Below, piece by piece: positions 56,740 through 63,708 of a stretch of 64,000 bases of DNA. The position numbers and the translations under genes are program-made. How positions within the stretch are numbered: the first letter of the stretch is position 1; every line of letters begins with the position of its first letter. The DNA lies in the IMG/VR virus record IMGVR_UViG_3300022744_000028, positions 1-64,000 of that record. One strand, given 5' to 3'. The stretch comes from a virus. The notes beneath the pieces are model-generated. The model was not told where the DNA came from. It made no database searches and saw nothing but the letters and a program-made list of their open reading frames with translations.

Positions 56740-57008
56740 TTGTCGATACCAAAGTGTTTGATAACCAATGCTTGGTAGTTCTCCATAGAGTATGCCAGAT
56801 CCATCGTATCCAGGTTATTGTACTCAGTTGGATCGAATGATGCAAATCGTTCTTCCTCATCAACAGCAAGCATGATGCACTCGCGAACGATCAGCTCAGC
56901 AAACTTTTCCATATACCGTTTCTGATAGTTCTCAAACAACATGCTAGAGTTATCCGAGCGAGCATATAGATCGGCCTGGTCAGATAGTTCTTGGACTCGT
57001 GGAGTCAT
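56736..57008 (-). CDS. HFG-family paralogue, 90 residues
   Basis: MTPRVQELSDQADLYARSDN, then YMEKFAELIVRECIMLAVDE and ALVIKHFGIDK. The head is MTPRVQEL in place of MNERIxEL. Confidence 0.68.
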   Translation of the reverse strand: MTPRVQELSDQADLYARSDNSSMLFENYQKRYMEKFAELIVRECIMLAVDEEERFASFDPTEYNNLDTMDLAYSMENYQALVIKHFGIDK

Positions 57009-57103
57009 AGTGGTGCATCCTCAAAGTTATCAGGATTGAATTTAGGAACCTTATTCCCCTTGTCCTTTGGATTGGGGAACGGAGGGAATGGCCAATTACT
57101 CAT
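57005..57103 (-). CDS. Very small proline-rich protein, 32 residues
   Basis: MSNWPFPPFPNPKDKGNKVP then KFNPDNFEDAPL, probably unstructured. GGGAAG lies before ATG 57103; it overlaps both neighbours (eight and four bases). Function unknown. Confidence 0.5.
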   Translation of the reverse strand: MSNWPFPPFPNPKDKGNKVPKFNPDNFEDAPL

Positions 57104-57245
57104 CTTCCCACTCGACAAAGAACCAATCATCATGATGTGCATTCAATTCTGCTGCATACTCATCAGCATTATGTTTGTAATCGAATTTCTGCCACACTTC
57201 AACCAACGAAGCATCGCTCTTGCTATATCGCTTTACGACGTACAT
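57096..57245 (-). CDS. Hypothetical protein, 49 residues
   Basis: MYVVKRYSKSDASLVEVWQK then FDYKHNADEYAAELNAHHDD, short alpha/beta, acidic end (FFVEWEDE). It shares one base with the upstream gene and overlaps the 32-residue gene. Function unknown. Confidence 0.6.
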   Translation of the reverse strand: MYVVKRYSKSDASLVEVWQKFDYKHNADEYAAELNAHHDDWFFVEWEDE

Positions 57246-57436
57246 TATTTCTTCTCCAGCGCAATAGCTTGCTCAATTACAGCAGCCAGTTGCTCGCCGA
57301 GAATTGTATGTCGCTCTTGTGGACTGAATAGTGCGACGGAGTCTTGTAGGTCTTCTATGCTGAAGTCAATTGTCAGTCGCAACATTGGCATGAATGTCTC
57401 ATCGTCGATGGCTCTGCTTGTGCTTACTAGATTCAT
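57245..57436 (-). CDS. Hypothetical protein, 63 residues
   Basis: MNLVSTSRAIDDETFMPMLR then LTIDFSIEDLQDSVALFSPQ; ends in an alanine-rich helix QLAAVIEQAIALEKK. ATGA overlap with the gene upstream. Function unknown. Confidence 0.6.
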   Translation of the reverse strand: MNLVSTSRAIDDETFMPMLRLTIDFSIEDLQDSVALFSPQERHTILGEQLAAVIEQAIALEKK

Positions 57437-57852
57437 AGTTTGTTCCTCACTACTTGACGTTGTTGCTCATACTGACGAGGAAGATACTGCGCATCAATCG
57501 TTTGACGGGCAAGCGGCTCAATATCAATACACTTCCAAGGGATATCAGTATCACGCGACTCCATTTGGCTGAATGCTTGTTTGTGCGTATACCGGCCAGC
57601 CTCAGAGATATTTGTCGTATACCCTCTGCTGTCCTTGCCCCACCACACAACACAGTTGCCGACATATGAGCGAGTGTCTTGAATGAAATACATTCCATCG
57701 TCGACTGGTCCTGCCGTCAGGTTGGTCAGATCGACCACTGCAGCGAGCATCCAATCACCAACAGCTTTCAGCTCACGATCATCGCTATCGCGCAAGATCA
57801 TCGCCATCTGGCGACCGAACTCTTTCATCTCATCATCGATAATCAAATTCAT
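57433..57852 (-). CDS. Hypothetical protein, 139 residues
   Basis: MNLIIDDEMKEFGRQMAMIL then RDSDDRELKAVGDWMLAAVV is helical. GMYFIQDTRSYVGNCVVWWG and GYTTNISEAGRYTHKQAFSQ read like a small beta domain seen in phage proteins for which YFIQDTRSYVGNCxxWW is typical. PWKCIDIEPLARQTIDAQYL closes it. Function unknown. Confidence 0.65.
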   Translation of the reverse strand: MNLIIDDEMKEFGRQMAMILRDSDDRELKAVGDWMLAAVVDLTNLTAGPVDDGMYFIQDTRSYVGNCVVWWGKDSRGYTTNISEAGRYTHKQAFSQMESRDTDIPWKCIDIEPLARQTIDAQYLPRQYEQQRQVVRNKL

Positions 57853-58202
57853 TATGCATTCTTTCTACGTAGTGCGCCTGCGACGTGCAAGCACAGATCT
57901 TTCTCTCTCCATCCACCTTCTGGGGCTTGGTCATGGATGATTGCGCGAAGCTCACGGTCTGTTAGGTCGACCCATGTTCGGGCTACTGGTTTCACTTCGG
58001 ACAGCAAACGAGCGTTCTGTATGCCATCCGCATCGACCACACGAACGAATACACGATGGAGATTCTTTGCACCATCGAGGTCGCCCCAAACATAGTACCC
58101 AACGACCTTGTGCTCGACCCACTTATCCAGGCTGTTGAGGTGGATCAATACCTTAGAACCGACTGGTGGCAGCAAGTCACCTTCAATTGGTTGCAAATTC
58201 AT
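57852..58202 (-). CDS. Hypothetical protein, 116 residues
   Basis: From ATG 58202, overlapping the upstream stop. LPPVGSKVLIHLNSLDKWVE then HKVVGYYVWGDLDGAKNLHR starts as a small barrel; the pattern VGSKVLIxxxSxDxWxxHKVVGYY recurs in short phage proteins. Ends in a basic tail (CLHVAGALRRKNA). Function unknown. Confidence 0.64.
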   Translation of the reverse strand: MNLQPIEGDLLPPVGSKVLIHLNSLDKWVEHKVVGYYVWGDLDGAKNLHRVFVRVVDADGIQNARLLSEVKPVARTWVDLTDRELRAIIHDQAPEGGWREKDLCLHVAGALRRKNA

Positions 58203-58468
58203 TGTGGTTCCTTCATTCCCATAACAATCAAGTAGTCGCGTGCTCGATCGAGTTGTTGTTGCCATGCAGCCGTACTCTGCCACGATGATATGAATGCACT
58301 ATCAAGTGCATCGACCAAGCCGAGCAAGTGGTTCGCTGCGTCAGGTGCAGGCGAGTAGATATACGTCTTCTGTGGCATATAGTATGCTGTTTCGAGGATC
58401 TTGCGAACGTCGTCGGGAAGTGTAAATCCTTCCAACACAATCGCCACTGCTTCACGTAGCGTACTCAT
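58199..58468 (-). CDS. Hypothetical protein, 89 residues
   Basis: MSTLREAVAIVLEGFTLPDD then AANHLLGLVDALDSAFISSW, helical, with the ends overlapping both neighbours. Function unknown. Confidence 0.6.
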   Translation of the reverse strand: MSTLREAVAIVLEGFTLPDDVRKILETAYYMPQKTYIYSPAPDAANHLLGLVDALDSAFISSWQSTAAWQQQLDRARDYLIVMGMKEPQ

Positions 58469-58893
58469 AGCGTGCCATCCATCAAGTCAGCACGAGCCAT
58501 TGCTTGGTCACATTCGAAGCGTGCTTCGGCAATCATCTCACGAGTGGCGAGATAGTTTGTTTCTTCCATGATCTGTTCGTCGGTGAAATCGCGATAGACA
58601 CCATCTCTGACAATTTGATGTAGTGTTGTGCCTGGCTTGTGCTTGGGCCACATACGGAACTGTAGAAACCTAGAGATTGCTGCGTGCTTCTTCTCGCGGA
58701 ATTGTTCGAACGCAAGATCGCTGGTGTTGCACTCATCGGTCCATAGCACAGCATCAATTGCGTCGCTCATAATTAGATCAGCAAACTGTTGAATCTGTTT
58801 ACCTGCTAGCATAGGAATCAATTGTTCGCCATCTTCTCCGCGACCGATTCCACCGACCCGCTCAGCAAATTGTTTAATCTTTGGATGGATCAT
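58465..58893 (-). CDS. Distant HFG-family-like protein, 142 residues
   Basis: From ATG 58893, inside the end of the 82-residue gene. MIHPKIKQFAERVGGIGRGE then GKQIQQFADLIMSDAIDAVL match the head and core helix of the family, but the HFG end is replaced by a long helical C-terminal region (EETNYLATREMIAEARFECD). Function unknown. Confidence 0.6.
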   Translation of the reverse strand: MIHPKIKQFAERVGGIGRGEDGEQLIPMLAGKQIQQFADLIMSDAIDAVLWTDECNTSDLAFEQFREKKHAAISRFLQFRMWPKHKPGTTLHQIVRDGVYRDFTDEQIMEETNYLATREMIAEARFECDQAMARADLMDGTL

Positions 58894-59122
58894 ATTCTTT
58901 CTCCGAGTCCCATAACCCATTCTTATAGGTTGTTTCGATAATCTTGTCGCCCAGTGCACATTTGATCATGGGATCATTCCAAAACTCTTCATCGACGGCA
59001 GCATTCCTGAAGAGATTGACCTTACTGAGGAAGTATGTCAGCTGTTCTAGCGTTTCGAACTTTGTAATGTCGATCGGCTTTCTGCGCGACACCTTAACTT
59101 CAGGCTTATTGAATGGCCACAT
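58874..59122 (-). CDS. Hypothetical protein, 82 residues
   Basis: From ATG 59122. MWPFNKPEVKVSRRKPIDIT then KFETLEQLTYFLSKVNLFRN, basic front, helical middle, acidic end (DSEKEYDPSKD). Overlaps the upstream membrane-protein stop. Function unknown. Confidence 0.6.
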   Translation of the reverse strand: MWPFNKPEVKVSRRKPIDITKFETLEQLTYFLSKVNLFRNAAVDEEFWNDPMIKCALGDKIIETTYKNGLWDSEKEYDPSKD

Positions 59123-59256
59123 CACTCAATCCCTAGTCGTTGACGCAGCTTGCGTGCAAAGTGTCCCTTGAGGATTAGGTCGTCCATCAGGAATACAACC
59201 AAGATGGCGAGAAGGCATCCTATGACGCCAAATAGAAAAGGAATAACGGTATGCAT
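59122..59256 (-). CDS. Small membrane protein, 44 residues
   Basis: MHTVIPFLFGVIGCLLAILV then VFLMDDLILKGHFARKLRQR. One long N-terminal membrane helix and a basic tail, so N-out, C-in. Shares one base with the paralogue upstream. Function unknown. Confidence 0.58.
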   Translation of the reverse strand: MHTVIPFLFGVIGCLLAILVVFLMDDLILKGHFARKLRQRLGIE

Positions 59257-59474
59257 TACTCTACTCCGAAGTGTTGTTTAATTTGTTCCACAGGGAACAC
59301 TGGTAAGATGCTATTATCATGGAGAAATGCATTTCTGCCAACACGGATGCATTCTTGGACTATCAATTTGCTGTATCGCATGATTGCTTCCTTATCATAC
59401 TCATCAAATTGATCCCAGCAGCCAGATGCCGTCAGTCCGGCATTGTACATCAAATCGTCGAAGTGTTTACTCAT
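59256..59474 (-). CDS. HFG-family paralogue, 72 residues
   Basis: MSKHFDDLMYNAGLTASGCW, then IMRYSKLIVQECIRVGRNAF and VEQIKQHFGVE. The core is YSKLIVQEC in place of FAELIIxEC; the last eleven residues are the most conserved. Confidence 0.67.
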   Translation of the reverse strand: MSKHFDDLMYNAGLTASGCWDQFDEYDKEAIMRYSKLIVQECIRVGRNAFLHDNSILPVFPVEQIKQHFGVE

Positions 59475-59677
59475 TCTATTCGTACCAAGTGGTCAACGGG
59501 AATAGTGAAGAATGGATAATCACCATCCTCCTTCAGAGATACAGAGACGTGCTCTATACCAGTGAAGTGCGTATCGTCACGCGCGAGGCCATAATCGTGG
59601 CCACGAGCCTCATATACAATCGTTCCAGCGTCGTGGCCGAATCGTTTGTTTAGTGTTTGATATTTGGCTAATTTCAT
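59471..59677 (-). CDS. Hypothetical protein, 68 residues
   Basis: From ATG 59677. MKLAKYQTLNKRFGHDAGTI then VYEARGHDYGLARDDTHFTG. The RFGHDAGTIVYEARGHDYGLARDDT stretch resembles a small phage family of unknown role, beta-rich with VTLKEDGxYPFF-type strands after it. Overlaps neighbours by one and four bases. Confidence 0.62.
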   Translation of the reverse strand: MKLAKYQTLNKRFGHDAGTIVYEARGHDYGLARDDTHFTGIEHVSVSLKEDGDYPFFTIPVDHLVRIE

Positions 59678-60066
59678 TACCATACCTCATCATCATAAAG
59701 TTCGGCTGCCTTCTCGTTTGCAAGAATCATGCAAGCCTTGTCCATACACTTCCAGAACACTGGTGCATCTTGCAAACACATCCAGATAATTTGGTCGATA
59801 TGCTTAGTTGGAATCACATCAACTTGGCGGAAGCTCTTGTGGAATTGGTATCCAATCAGTTCACTGGGTCTTTCGCTATTGAAATCCTCAATCCCCCACA
59901 TCGCATCTTTGAGCGTCGCCTTTACGTCTTTCTCATACACTTCAAACAAGCTCCAGAGAATGCGATCGCACTGACTAGCAGTATTTGTGTGTATGCTATT
60001 CATTTTCCGATCCATCAATGCCCAGAACAGGCTGACAAATTGATCACCAGTTAGATAAATTTTCAT
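59677..60066 (-). CDS. Hypothetical protein, 129 residues
   Basis: From ATG 60066, overlapping the upstream stop. MKIYLTGDQFVSLFWALMDR then WSLFEVYEKDVKATLKDAMW, helical and rich in Trp, Met and Cys. Ends ANEKAAELYDDEVW. Not recognised. Confidence 0.62.
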   Translation of the reverse strand: MKIYLTGDQFVSLFWALMDRKMNSIHTNTASQCDRILWSLFEVYEKDVKATLKDAMWGIEDFNSERPSELIGYQFHKSFRQVDVIPTKHIDQIIWMCLQDAPVFWKCMDKACMILANEKAAELYDDEVW

Positions 60067-60302
60067 GTTGCTTCTTTCCAAGCCTCAACGGCTTCTTTCA
60101 CCCACGCTGGGCTCGCGTGACCTTTTGTGATGATCATACTGCACTTCATTAGTGTATTGAAATCCTCACTACGGTTGTGGTAGTATGCCAGGTATGTGAT
60201 GATCTTACACATTGCTTCTTCCTTTGACCACATAGCAGGGCGCTCAGCAGGAAGCTCAGCCTTCTTCTGCTGCCAATACTCAATCAGTTCCTTTTCCGTC
60301 AT
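60063..60302 (-). CDS. Hypothetical protein, 79 residues
   Basis: MTEKELIEYWQQKKAELPAE then MWSKEEAMCKIITYLAYYHN, helical. It overlaps the HD-domain gene by 23 bp, more than other pairs here. Function unknown. Confidence 0.6.
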   Translation of the reverse strand: MTEKELIEYWQQKKAELPAERPAMWSKEEAMCKIITYLAYYHNRSEDFNTLMKCSMIITKGHASPAWVKEAVEAWKEAT

Positions 60303-60801
60303 CGATAATCCTACAGTATGCTTGATATGCTTCCTCTGTTACGCCTAGTGCATCCAACCATTCGCCGAAATAGATGTCCAGGATGGTTGACTTTGGATGT
60401 GTTCCTCGGTGGTATGTGATGTAATCTTTACGGTTCTGTACCTTATCAGCAATCAACATATCATTGACATCTTTCAATGGGCTCAGACGGATGTCGCCGC
60501 CGTCCCAAACATCTTCGCTGAGATACTCATTTGCTACACTACGGTACTCCATTGCCAGCATAATGACGCGCGGATAGCACATATTGGTGACGATGTCGTG
60601 GAAGAACATTAGATCAGTATCATTTTGTACCAGTGGATGGATGCAAAACGCTAGCTTAGCCTCATTAGTCGCACCGATGTGCTCGAGTACAGCTAGTCCT
60701 TCATTGATATGATTGATCAACGGTACTTGGCTTCGCTCAGCACGGCGCTTACCATAGTGAGCAGCAACTAAGCTATATTCGACTGATTGTTTGACGTTCA
60801 T
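60280..60801 (-). CDS. HD-domain, RelA/SpoT-hydrolase-like protein
   Basis: 173 residues from ATG 60801, overlapping the upstream stop. AAHYGKRRAERSQVPLINHI then NEGLAVLEHIGATNEAKLAF and CIHPLVQNDTDL resemble the HD-type (p)ppGpp pyrophosphohydrolase fold (H...RR...Y..H...HD), though the paired HD is read here as HPLVQND. A later YITYHRGTHP may continue the helical core. If active it could act on ppGpp or a nucleotide. I am confident of the general fold only. Confidence 0.55.
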   Translation of the reverse strand: MNVKQSVEYSLVAAHYGKRRAERSQVPLINHINEGLAVLEHIGATNEAKLAFCIHPLVQNDTDLMFFHDIVTNMCYPRVIMLAMEYRSVANEYLSEDVWDGGDIRLSPLKDVNDMLIADKVQNRKDYITYHRGTHPKSTILDIYFGEWLDALGVTEEAYQAYCRIIDDGKGTD

Positions 60802-61016
60802 AAAATCTTCCACCATGGTTTGCTTGGTGCTGGAGGAATGCGATCGATCTCTTCGAACCAACGCGCTTCCTCACCACAACGTTTTTTATCATTTCTATTG
60901 CTAGAGGCAAACGCAGCATATACGTCACCATATACTGGATCGACACCATTATTGGGATGCTTGCAGAACGATAGTATTCCGTCCCTAAAGTACTTGCAAT
61001 CGACGCATACTTTCAT
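60798..61016 (-). CDS. Hypothetical cysteine-rich protein, 72 residues
   Basis: MKVCVDCKYFRDGILSFCKH then PNNGVDPVYGDVYAAFASSN. CVDCKYF...FCKHP...RCGEEARWFE is a known pattern of small phage metal-binding proteins (CxxCxxF ... CxxP ... CGxxARxFE). Ends WWKIL. ATGA overlaps on both sides. Confidence 0.68.
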   Translation of the reverse strand: MKVCVDCKYFRDGILSFCKHPNNGVDPVYGDVYAAFASSNRNDKKRCGEEARWFEEIDRIPPAPSKPWWKIL

Positions 61017-61249
61017 TTTCTACCCCAAATGTGATTACAGTCTGGACATTGCCATTGGCGCGTGCGGTCGGCTTCCATATCGTAGATACCGATCTGTCTA
61101 CCCCATTGGCCTTTCTCTCGCGTAGCCCCATACATCTCTGCGATACGGTCGGCCTCACTCTCACTTCCTGTCTCTTTGAAGAAGTGTTCCCAAATAGACC
61201 CACCATCGAAGTCTACACCACAATTAGGGCAATGTCCATGTTCGCTCAT
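61013..61249 (-). CDS. Zinc-ribbon protein, 78 residues
   Basis: From ATG 61249. HGHCPNCGVDFDGGSIWEHF at the start and QWQCPDCNHIWGRK at the end give CxxC pairs for a zinc ribbon with a helical insert (SESEADRIAEMYGATREKGQ). Probably binds nucleic acid or protein. Overlaps the membrane-protein gene upstream and the cysteine-rich gene downstream. Confidence 0.68.
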   Translation of the reverse strand: MSEHGHCPNCGVDFDGGSIWEHFFKETGSESEADRIAEMYGATREKGQWGRQIGIYDMEADRTRQWQCPDCNHIWGRK

Positions 61250-61251
61250 AT

Positions 61252-61464
61252 TCAACCCAAGTCATTGATTCCATATCCACCGAGCGACAACACACGGAGG
61301 AGAACTTCCAAAAACGCAATCACTATACCGAGAACGGCAAATGATAGCACAACAATGCAAAATGCTGGTGGCCAGGTCACTAGCGATTGTGCTTCTCTAT
61401 CATATACGAGACTTGCCCAGCAACAGCCAGCAACGTATGCTAAAATCCAAGGTAACCAATCCAT
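61252..61464 (-). CDS. Two-helix membrane protein, 70 residues
   Basis: MDWLPWILAYVAGCCWASLV and WPPAFCIVVLSFAVLGIVIA then FLEVLLRVLSL are hydrophobic. Two membrane helices. Ends GGYGINDLG. Starts ten bases after the upstream stop. Function unknown. Confidence 0.62.
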   Translation of the reverse strand: MDWLPWILAYVAGCCWASLVYDREAQSLVTWPPAFCIVVLSFAVLGIVIAFLEVLLRVLSLGGYGINDLG

Positions 61465-61474
61465 AACAATACTC

Positions 61475-61867
61475 CTAGTAACTCATCGTACCAACACGGT
61501 CGCCGGATGTCTTGCCGCGCAGCTTAGCAGACAAGATCCAAATGTCCTTCTTCTTATACCGCTTTGCTTTGATGTCTCCATCTGTAACAAACTGATTATG
61601 TTCCCACTCATGGTACTTCTTATAGCAAGCGCGTGTATGCTCTTCTTCGTCACTCGACATTTTGAACGTCTTCGGGTCGGCGCCGTCGTGCAACGCCTGC
61701 TCAAGACGGACCATCTCCAACATATGGGCTTCTGTCATCTTAACGAGGCGAGTGGGGACCAATTCGGACTCGATGTCCATATAGTCGCCGACGTATCCAT
61801 TCCACAACTTAATGTCTGGATTGCCTTCAATTGCAGTCAGCAACTCAATCAGTTTTGATTTTCTCAT
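61475..61867 (-). CDS. Hypothetical protein, 130 residues
   Basis: MRKSKLIELLTAIEGNPDIK then LWNGYVGDYMDIESELVPTR. The opening KLIELLxxIEGNPxIxLWNGxVxDxMxI is a conserved start of small phage proteins. The second half is basic (IKAKRYKKKDIWILSAKLRG). Function unknown. Confidence 0.68.
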   Translation of the reverse strand: MRKSKLIELLTAIEGNPDIKLWNGYVGDYMDIESELVPTRLVKMTEAHMLEMVRLEQALHDGADPKTFKMSSDEEEHTRACYKKYHEWEHNQFVTDGDIKAKRYKKKDIWILSAKLRGKTSGDRVGTMSY

Positions 61868-62106
61868 TATCCGTACCAGTTATGTTCTTTGACTGTGTCT
61901 TCCGACTTTGCCCCACAGATCATGCACTCATTCCAGTATGTTGTGTGTGCATGATCATAATAGCTACCGCTGAAGTAACGAGACTTTTCTTCTACACGTT
62001 CGTGGGTGCACGACTTTAACAAGAAGGCTAGTTCGCTCTTATGTTTATCAATCAGCTTGCGCTTACGTTCTATTGTCTGTTCGAACGTCAAGGTTGATTT
62101 CGCCAT
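61867..62106 (-). CDS. Hypothetical protein with CxxC, 79 residues
   Basis: MAKSTLTFEQTIERKRKLID then KHKSELAFLLKSCTHERVEE; later SYYDHAHTTYWNECMICGAK. A coiled-coil-like basic N-terminus and a CTH...CMICG metal-site pattern. Shares one base with the gene downstream. Function unknown. Confidence 0.64.
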   Translation of the reverse strand: MAKSTLTFEQTIERKRKLIDKHKSELAFLLKSCTHERVEEKSRYFSGSYYDHAHTTYWNECMICGAKSEDTVKEHNWYG

Positions 62107-62360
62107 ACAGCTTTCTCCGTTAACTGCTCGAGCGTCACATCTTCATCGGTCATTGCAGCTCCAAGCATCACTTGCAGTGCTGTTACGGCGAACCCACTAG
62201 CAGCACCCCAGAAGATTGCCTTATCGAGCACTTCCAAGATCTGCAATGCAGTAGGAGTGTCGTCCCACTTCTTGACCAGTTCAACCAAAGCAGGGTCGAG
62301 TTGACCTTCGGGTGCATCGATGAACAGCTTTCTCAATTCAACTAGATTTTCATTTGCCAT
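62088..62360 (-). CDS. Hypothetical protein, 90 residues
   Basis: From ATG 62360 (site AAGGAAAGTAGAA). MANENLVELRKLFIDAPEGQ then LDPALVELVKKWDDTPTALQ, then IFWGAASGFAVTALQVML, which is hydrophobic and could be a buried or membrane helix. Ends EQLTEKAVWRNQP. Function unknown. Confidence 0.62.
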   Translation of the reverse strand: MANENLVELRKLFIDAPEGQLDPALVELVKKWDDTPTALQILEVLDKAIFWGAASGFAVTALQVMLGAAMTDEDVTLEQLTEKAVWRNQP

Positions 62361-62598
62361 TTCTACTTTCCTTGGCCAGCTGAGCAAAAAGCGCATGCCA
62401 GCGTGCTTGAGTTTCTTTATAACCTGGATGATCATATGATCCTTCACTATACCCCTTATCTGACATCATGGCACCAGCTTGGAGTATCACTTCCTTATCA
62501 ATTTCGCGTGCTATTTCATCACCAGCACGCGATAACGCTTCTTCCTCATTGTATGGAGGATCGTTAGAGTGGTCTTTTCCGCATCTCTTGCACGTCAT
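62350..62598 (-). CDS. Hypothetical protein with N-terminal CxxC, 82 residues
   Basis: MTCKRCGKDHSNDPPYNEEE begins with CKRCGKDH, a possible half zinc site; then LSRAGDEIAREIDKEVILQA, helical, and a C-terminal helix ETQARWHALFAQLAKESRNG. ATGA overlap upstream. Function unknown. Confidence 0.62.
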   Translation of the reverse strand: MTCKRCGKDHSNDPPYNEEEALSRAGDEIAREIDKEVILQAGAMMSDKGYSEGSYDHPGYKETQARWHALFAQLAKESRNGK

Positions 62599-62849
62599 AC
62601 ATGCTCCACAGGAGACATTTGATTGTTTGGATCGATGACATAGTGTGTATCTTTGTCGATGATGTAGATCTTCAGTGCAAACTTACCATCACCATACTGC
62701 TGGTATCCAACCACAGTACCGAGTTGCGGAGGCTTTGCGAACTCTCTTTCAAATTCATCAGTTCCAGCTGGCCACATCACCACGACATTGTCATTGATCT
62801 TGAATCGTTGCATCAGTGCACGATTGGCTTTAAAATATTGGTCAGACAT
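62595..62849 (-). CDS. Hypothetical protein, small beta-barrel type, 84 residues
   Basis: NDNVVVMWPAGTDEFEREFA then QLGTVVGYQQYGDGKFALKI. GTVVGYQxxGDGKFALKIYI reads like a KOW/SH3-type strand set. Start overlaps the membrane-protein gene upstream by eight bases. Function unknown. Confidence 0.62.
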   Translation of the reverse strand: MSDQYFKANRALMQRFKINDNVVVMWPAGTDEFEREFAKPPQLGTVVGYQQYGDGKFALKIYIIDKDTHYVIDPNNQMSPVEHV

Positions 62850-63006
62850 TTGGTACTCCTACGACTTTACAATGGACATTGCGAGGCAACGCACGCTCAC
62901 AATCATCAATCGCCTTGCGATATCTTGCTGCATCTGAAAATGGCAACGACGAAATGATTATAACGATCAACCCACCGACAGCGAGCCCAGAGAAGAAGTC
63001 TTTCAT
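62842..63006 (-). CDS. Small membrane-anchored protein, 54 residues
   Basis: MKDFFSGLAVGGLIVIIISS is one N-terminal membrane or signal segment. Then DAARYRKAIDDCERALPRNV and HCKVVGVPNV carry two cysteines that could form a disulfide if the tail is periplasmic. ATG 63006 overlaps the upstream stop. Function unknown. Confidence 0.6.
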   Translation of the reverse strand: MKDFFSGLAVGGLIVIIISSLPFSDAARYRKAIDDCERALPRNVHCKVVGVPNV

Positions 63007-63230
63007 GTTCGGTTCCAAAGTGTTCCTTTAATATCATGTGCATCCATTAAGAACTCGATGATGCAGATTGCAGTCCTTCGATCGATGTCGATGCTCGTTT
63101 CATTATCGCTGTGCCAATGGTCAGTCGAATGCTCAACATACTCCAGACACACATCCTTTACAGAGATGTTTTCATAGTTGGTATATGTGAGCTTGCAACT
63201 GGATGTCAAATCAAGAGTTTTGGTTTCCAT
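63003..63230 (-). CDS. Hypothetical protein, 75 residues
   Basis: METKTLDLTSSCKLTYTNYE then NISVKDVCLEYVEHSTDHWH, beta-rich, acidic, ending in helix TAICIIEFLMDAHDIKGTLW. Overlaps the upstream gene by 20 bp. Function unknown. Confidence 0.62.
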   Translation of the reverse strand: METKTLDLTSSCKLTYTNYENISVKDVCLEYVEHSTDHWHSDNETSIDIDRRTAICIIEFLMDAHDIKGTLWNRT

Positions 63231-63708
63231 TTTTAAGCTCGTCCAGGCGTTTCTCTAGCTGCGCAATTTCTTCAGCTGTTTCAGCCATTGCTTTAGCACG
63301 CTTGAGTTCCTTCTCCTTGTTGACGAAGAAGTCGATCATCGTCTGCTCTGTCATCATCAATTGACGTATCGGAATGTGAATTCGCTTGCATCGATTCGAT
63401 TCGTGAAAACTCGTTTCCTCACCGCTAATGTTAGACGATCCCCAGCTCTCACTGAAATTGTCATCATCTACATCATAGTATGTTGGTGTGGTCACAGAGT
63501 AGTTGTGCTTCCACAATACGTCAACGCAAACCATGCCTTCGATCTTTGATGGGATGTGGACAACCGCGAACGAATCGTCCGGCATCCACACATCACCCCA
63601 CCCGTTGGTGTGTTTGCGGAACAACTTCAAATATGTCGTTACGATCGCAGCTAGATCATATGACATATTCGCAGCGCGAATGAAATCGCTTTCGTCGCGG
63701 AGTAACAT
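63211..63708 (-). CDS. Hypothetical protein with C-terminal coiled coil, 165 residues
   Basis: The first 115 residues are mixed alpha/beta (DLAAIVTTYLKLFRKHTNGW, then GMVCVDVLWKHNYSVTTPTY). Residues about 122-160 (FFVNKEKELKRAKAMAETAE then EIAQLEKRLDELKN) form a strong coiled coil. It begins on the base shared with the YqeY-like stop. Function unknown. Confidence 0.64.
   Translation of the reverse strand: MLLRDESDFIRAANMSYDLAAIVTTYLKLFRKHTNGWGDVWMPDDSFAVVHIPSKIEGMVCVDVLWKHNYSVTTPTYYDVDDDNFSESWGSSNISGEETSFHESNRCKRIHIPIRQLMMTEQTMIDFFVNKEKELKRAKAMAETAEEIAQLEKRLDELKNGNQNS

Noticed and set aside
61031-61858. 275-codon plus-strand frame
   Set aside because: Lies antisense to four overlapping minus-strand genes with clear motifs (zinc ribbon, membrane helices) and has no motif of its own.
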